A stretch of 64,000 bases of DNA, taken from NCBI RefSeq assembly GCF_900460535.1, contig NZ_UHIL01000001.1, positions 1,302,001 through 1,366,000 of the forward strand. Reading direction: 5' to 3'. A program made the position numbers and the translations under genes. The first letter of the stretch is position 1. Every line of letters begins with the position of its first letter. Source of the stretch: Vibrio parahaemolyticus. GTDB lineage: Bacteria; Pseudomonadota; Gammaproteobacteria; Enterobacterales; Vibrionaceae. The notes beneath the pieces were generated by a model that searched no databases, was not told the origin of the DNA, and saw nothing but the letters and a program-made list of their open reading frames with translations. Of this stretch, positions 60,615 through 64,000 are shown piece after piece.

Positions 60615-61159
60615 ATAATACCAATCTACAAATAAAGATAAGTCCTTATATTTAACTTTATCTTTTCCTTATGTGCAAATGCTAAATCATGATTTTGTTT
60701 AAATGGAGCTATTTTTTGACTGAAAACTAATATTAATTAACTCGAAATAAATCTTAATAGATAGTGAATTCAAGTTTTACATGATTATTCTAATCAAGCG
60801 AGTTATTGAATGGTGTTTTTTATAAAAGGCACGCTTTGTATTTGCGCAACAGAAAACGAAAGCTGTAATGTGTACGGTATTTGTTATTCATATTTCTTTA
60901 AATTATCGATATTAGATAATCCATGATATTTTTATGGTAGTAATAAAGTTTCATAAACAACCCAATTAACGTGATTTCAGTTGCACAATACTCAATTTGT
61001 TTGTTCGACGTTTATAAATTGGGTTGGCGATTATTTATTAGTTTAATTTAGTTTGATGTGTTGCATTGGTTCTCATCATAAGTACAATGGCTGCTACCTG
61101 ATGCAATATTGCAGACAATTTGTTGTTAATTTGTACAATTAACGGTTAATTGTTTGTTG
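60615..61159. other. 545-bp AT-rich intergenic region
   Basis: Between the hns promoter and the lysine riboswitch. It is very AT-rich, with several TTAATTA and TTTATAA tracts, and has no ORF with a ribosome-binding site that I can support. It likely holds the hns promoter, autoregulatory H-NS sites and the promoter of the riboswitch transcript. Confidence 0.4.
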
Positions 61160-61345
61160 TTGCCGTAGAGGCGCAGTCTCGAAGAGTAGCTATTATTGGG
61201 GTGATGCCAATGAATAATAGTGGAAGGCGAAGATTGCCGAAGTAAGTCGTATATCAAAACGCCTTGCTGGGGTTGTATCTGAAAGGAACAACACTGCCAT
61301 AGTATATTTACATTAAACTATGGAGCGCTACTGTAGGGTTGGGTG
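61160..61345 (+). ncRNA. Lysine riboswitch (L box)
   Basis: Conserved L-box blocks appear in order: GTAGAGGCGC (61165-61174), GAAGAGTAG (61181-61189), GCCGAAGT (61236-61243), GCTGGGG (61266-61272), ACTGCCATAG, and GGAGCGCTACTGTAGGG (61322 on). P1 forms between GTAG...GCGC and GCGCTAC. P2/P3 (CTATTATTGG with CCAATGAATAATAG) and P5 (CCATAGT with AACTATGG) also pair. It precedes lysW by 107 nt. CAGTAG at 61415-61420 can pair with CTACTG at 61328-61333, a possible switch. No terminator is obvious, so control may be translational. Confidence 0.85.
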
Positions 61346-61451
61346 GAGTGTTCGCTTCCCTGTCGCTAAGTTCAACATGAGCACGTTTCTTATAAAGAAG
61401 GCGTGACTTGTCTGCAGTAGATCTCTAGCCAAACTTTGGTTTTTGAAGATC

Positions 61452-63053
61452 ATGAATTTAATAGATTTTTCTCATTCTCCTGTTTCATTATTGCCTCCTA
61501 TTGTTGCTCTGACATTGGCGATTCTGACTCGACGTGTATTAGTTTCTCTTGGTGTAGGTATCGCGCTTGGTGCGGTTCTACTTAACAGCTGGTCAATTGG
61601 TGGTACTGCAAGCTATGTAGGTACTCAAGTGTCTTCTGTCTTCATTGAAGATGGTGGAATTAACACTTGGAACATGAGCATTGTTGGTTTCCTAATTCTA
61701 TTAGGCATGACAACGGCTCTATTGACACTTTCTGGCGGTACTCGCGCATTCGCTGAATGGGCACAGTCTCGTGTGAAAAGTAAACGCGGCTCTAAACTTC
61801 TTGCAGCCTTTTTAGGCGTATTCATTTTTGTCGACGATTACTTTAATAGTCTTGCTGTAGGTGCGATTTCACGCCCAGTAACGGATCGCTTCTATGTATC
61901 TCGTGCGAAACTGGCTTACATCCTAGATTCAACCGCTGCACCTATGTGTGTCATCATGCCAGCTTCTAGTTGGGGTGCTTACATCATTACTATCATCGGC
62001 GGTATTTTAGTATCACATGGTATTACTGAGTATTCAGCGCTTGGGGCGTATGTGCGTCTTATACCAATGAACTTCTACGCTGTATTTGCGCTGTTAATGG
62101 TGTTTGCAGTAGCGTGGTTTGGTCTAGATATCGGTAAGATGCGCGAGCATGAAATTGCAGCGTCTCAAGGTCGTGGTTTTGACAAAGACAAAGAGAACGA
62201 CACTCAAGAAGCGCATGAGCTTAACGAAGAGTTGGACATTCGTGAGAGTGAAAAAGGTAAAGTCTCTGACTTAATCCTACCGATTGTTACGCTTATCGTC
62301 GCGACAATTGCTTCGATGATGTACACCGGTGGTCAAGCGTTGGCTGCTGACGGTAAAGAGTTTGCATTGTTAGGTGCATTCGAGAATACCGATGTGGGTA
62401 CGTCTCTGATTTACGGTAGCTTGCTTGGTTTGGCCGTTGCTCTGTTTACTGTTCTAAAACAAGGTCTACCACTGACTGAGATTACTCGTACACTGTGGAT
62501 TGGTGCTAAATCAATGTTTGGTGCGATTCTTATCCTTGTGTTTGCGTGGACAATTGGTTCTGTTATCGGTGACATGAAGACGGGTTCGTACCTATCGACT
62601 ATGGCTCAAGGTAACATTAATCCGCATTGGTTACCTGTAATCCTGTTTTTGTTGTCGGGTCTAATGGCGTTCTCAACCGGTACTTCATGGGGTACATTCG
62701 GTATCATGTTACCAATCGCTGGTGATATGGCGGGTGCAACTGACATCGCACTAATGCTTCCTATGCTAAGTGCGGTTTTGGCCGGTGCAGTATTCGGTGA
62801 CCACTGTTCACCAATCTCGGACACGACTATTTTGTCTTCGACAGGCGCTCGTTGTAATCACATTGACCACGTATCAACTCAGTTGCCTTATGCGCTGTCT
62901 GTTGCTTTGGTTTCATGTGTCGGCTTTATTGCACTTGGTATGACAACGTCAATCGCGTTCTCTTTCATTGCAGCATCGATTACATTTGTTATCGTCTGTG
63001 CTGTTCTATCATGGTTGTCGAAATCGAAAATAGCATCATGTCAGAGTGCTTAA
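61452..63053 (+). CDS. lysW: Lysine transporter LysW (NhaC-type Na+/H+ antiporter family)
   Basis: A 533-aa membrane protein of the NhaC antiporter superfamily with about eleven helices and a charged cytoplasmic loop (about 240-275, DKDKENDTQEAHELNEELD). Conserved stretches are IFVDDYFNSLAVG, APMCVIMPASSWGAY, FSTGTSWGTFGIMLP and FGDHCSPISDTTILSSTGA. The upstream lysine riboswitch supports the predicted role in lysine uptake. ATG 61452 is preferred to in-frame TTG 61443; neither has a strong ribosome-binding site. Confidence 0.88.
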   Translation: MNLIDFSHSPVSLLPPIVALTLAILTRRVLVSLGVGIALGAVLLNSWSIGGTASYVGTQVSSVFIEDGGINTWNMSIVGFLILLGMTTALLTLSGGTRAFAEWAQSRVKSKRGSKLLAAFLGVFIFVDDYFNSLAVGAISRPVTDRFYVSRAKLAYILDSTAAPMCVIMPASSWGAYIITIIGGILVSHGITEYSALGAYVRLIPMNFYAVFALLMVFAVAWFGLDIGKMREHEIAASQGRGFDKDKENDTQEAHELNEELDIRESEKGKVSDLILPIVTLIVATIASMMYTGGQALAADGKEFALLGAFENTDVGTSLIYGSLLGLAVALFTVLKQGLPLTEITRTLWIGAKSMFGAILILVFAWTIGSVIGDMKTGSYLSTMAQGNINPHWLPVILFLLSGLMAFSTGTSWGTFGIMLPIAGDMAGATDIALMLPMLSAVLAGAVFGDHCSPISDTTILSSTGARCNHIDHVSTQLPYALSVALVSCVGFIALGMTTSIAFSFIAASITFVIVCAVLSWLSKSKIASCQSA

Positions 63054-63079
63054 TGGCAATATGATTTGTTGAAAAGAGG

Positions 63080-63112
63080 AAGCTCCGCTAGTAACTAGCG
63101 GAGCTTTTTTTT
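63080..63112 (+). terminator. Terminator of lysW
   Basis: AAGCTCCGCTAGT pairs with ACTAGCGGAGCTT around a tiny AA turn (shorter in practice), followed by eight T. Confidence 0.9.
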
Positions 63113-63158
63113 AACGCGATTTAGGTGAGGGGGGCAATCGCGTTTTTGGGGATAACCT

Positions 63159-64000
63159 TTAAGATTCTGGCTGTGTGAAGTCAGGTGTTGGACAGTCTTC
63201 ATACGACGATGGCAGAATTGGAACATCATCGTTGTTATTCAAACCATCCAAAACCGTCTTGATCTGATCAATTTGATTGATGTCTGAACCTTCCCAAGCG
63301 CTGACCGCGTTACTAATGATATCTCCAATAGACATCCACTGATCGCCAAACCAAATAACGGTAGTTTGGGTTAAACCTTCAGAGGTTGGACGATGTCGAG
63401 TGTTAAAGATAAATGCGAGTAGTTGCTGAGCTAGCTGCTCTTTATGCTCGTTAAGGTCTGCGTTGCCATTGCTATCGACCAAGAATTGTGACACTTCGGA
63501 TTGCCAAGTCCCGGCCATCCAAATAGCAGAATCGCCGCTAAATGCTGCTTCAACTGGCTCTCCACCAGTAAATTTACCGTCAAATGGCTCGTCACCAGCT
63601 CCAAAGTAGTTACTTGGAGAGGCGTAAGGGGCTAAACCATTCACATATACTCTGTCGGCTTCAGTTAGTTCACTTAAGCCATTTTTGTTGTGCCAGTAAC
63701 CTTTGGTGTCAAAGTCTGCGGTGATTTCACAAATGTTATTGAAGTGCACTTCATTACCATTAAGTGCGTCACTGCGGTTGTAAACTTCACCGATAATGAG
63801 AGGGACGCCATTTTCCATTTTCATGACAGATTTTACGTCGAACGAAATGGTGTGATCACTGGTATTGTTCCATGCAGCAGAAAGGCTTTCGCTCACTTCA
63901 TAAGGCGCGGGATCTTCACCGCGAACATTTGGAACGAGAACGAAGAATGTGGCACAGCCATCCTCTCCTGTCATTCGCTGGACGTAACCATTGGCATCGA
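63159..64000 (-). CDS. Secreted-type protein of unknown function (N-terminus outside window)
   Basis: The minus-strand frame is open from the right edge to the TAA-type stop at 63159. Residues before the first internal Met (DANGYVQR) read as coding sequence, so the start lies beyond 64000. The visible part (about 280 aa) is acidic, rich in Asn/Asp/Gly, with a few cysteines (EDGCATFF, NNICEI, YEDCPTPDF), and ends near a Pro-rich tail. It looks like an exported beta-rich protein or lipoprotein. No family is recognised. Confidence 0.6.
   Translation of the reverse strand, partial: DANGYVQRMTGEDGCATFFVLVPNVRGEDPAPYEVSESLSAAWNNTSDHTISFDVKSVMKMENGVPLIIGEVYNRSDALNGNEVHFNNICEITADFDTKGYWHNKNGLSELTEADRVYVNGLAPYASPSNYFGAGDEPFDGKFTGGEPVEAAFSGDSAIWMAGTWQSEVSQFLVDSNGNADLNEHKEQLAQQLLAFIFNTRHRPTSEGLTQTTVIWFGDQWMSIGDIISNAVSAWEGSDINQIDQIKTVLDGLNNNDDVPILPSSYEDCPTPDFTQPES

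Overview
The window reads as a chromosomal segment of a Vibrio, most likely from the Harveyi/alginolyticus/parahaemolyticus group. Protein sequences and gene order (tol-pal-nadA, lrp-ftsK-lolA-rarA-serS, bioA/bioBFCD-htpX, mnmA-hflD-purB, gsk-hns) are those of gammaproteobacteria, with Vibrio-type sequences. This is judged by recognition, not by a search, so the species is not claimed. I see no insertion sequence, prophage, integron, CRISPR array or rRNA. One tRNA (Ser-GGA) is present.

Layout. 1-5.6 kb: tail of the cyd operon (ybgE), then ybgC-tolQRAB-pal-cpoB, the trans-envelope Tol-Pal machine. 5.8-6.9 kb: nadA. 7.0-10.2 kb: a four-gene cassette of a TVGYGD potassium channel with RCK domain, a DUF350 membrane protein, a DUF1190 protein with a Gly/Ser/Arg-rich tail, and a glutathionylspermidine-synthase-like ATP-grasp ligase. 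10.3-16.6 kb: a UPF0149 protein, an orphan hybrid histidine kinase, the alanine exporter alaE, tRNA-Ser and a chemoreceptor. 17-22 kb: an RND efflux pair and a MarR regulator. 22-27 kb has an accessory look: an AEC transporter, a second-type tryptophanyl-tRNA synthetase behind a Trp-Trp leader peptide, and a sphingomyelinase C translationally coupled to a lipase-foldase-like protein. 27-31.5 kb: miaE, a coiled-coil membrane protein, cysB and a methyltransferase.

31.5-40 kb: divergent ald/lrp, then ftsK-lolA-rarA-serS. 40-41.4 kb: two small secreted-protein genes, the second broken by one in-frame stop. 41.5-47 kb: a DksA-type zinc finger protein, then bioA divergent from bioBFCD across a perfect BirA-type palindrome. 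47-48.4 kb: an unlisted 55-aa ORF and htpX. 48.6-54.8 kb: an eight-gene operon around a cyclopropane-fatty-acid-synthase homologue, with repeated TTGTACA motifs in its promoter. 54.9-60.6 kb: purB, hflD, mnmA, a small conserved protein, gsk and hns; purB and gsk each carry a PurR-type palindrome. 61.2-63.1 kb: a lysine riboswitch ahead of a NhaC-family lysine transporter (LysW). The right edge cuts a secreted-protein-like gene of unknown function.

Most attractive for follow-up: the channel/DUF350/DUF1190/ATP-grasp cassette, the putative Trp attenuator before the second trpS, the sphingomyelinase-foldase pair, and the cfa operon with its TTGTACA promoter array.
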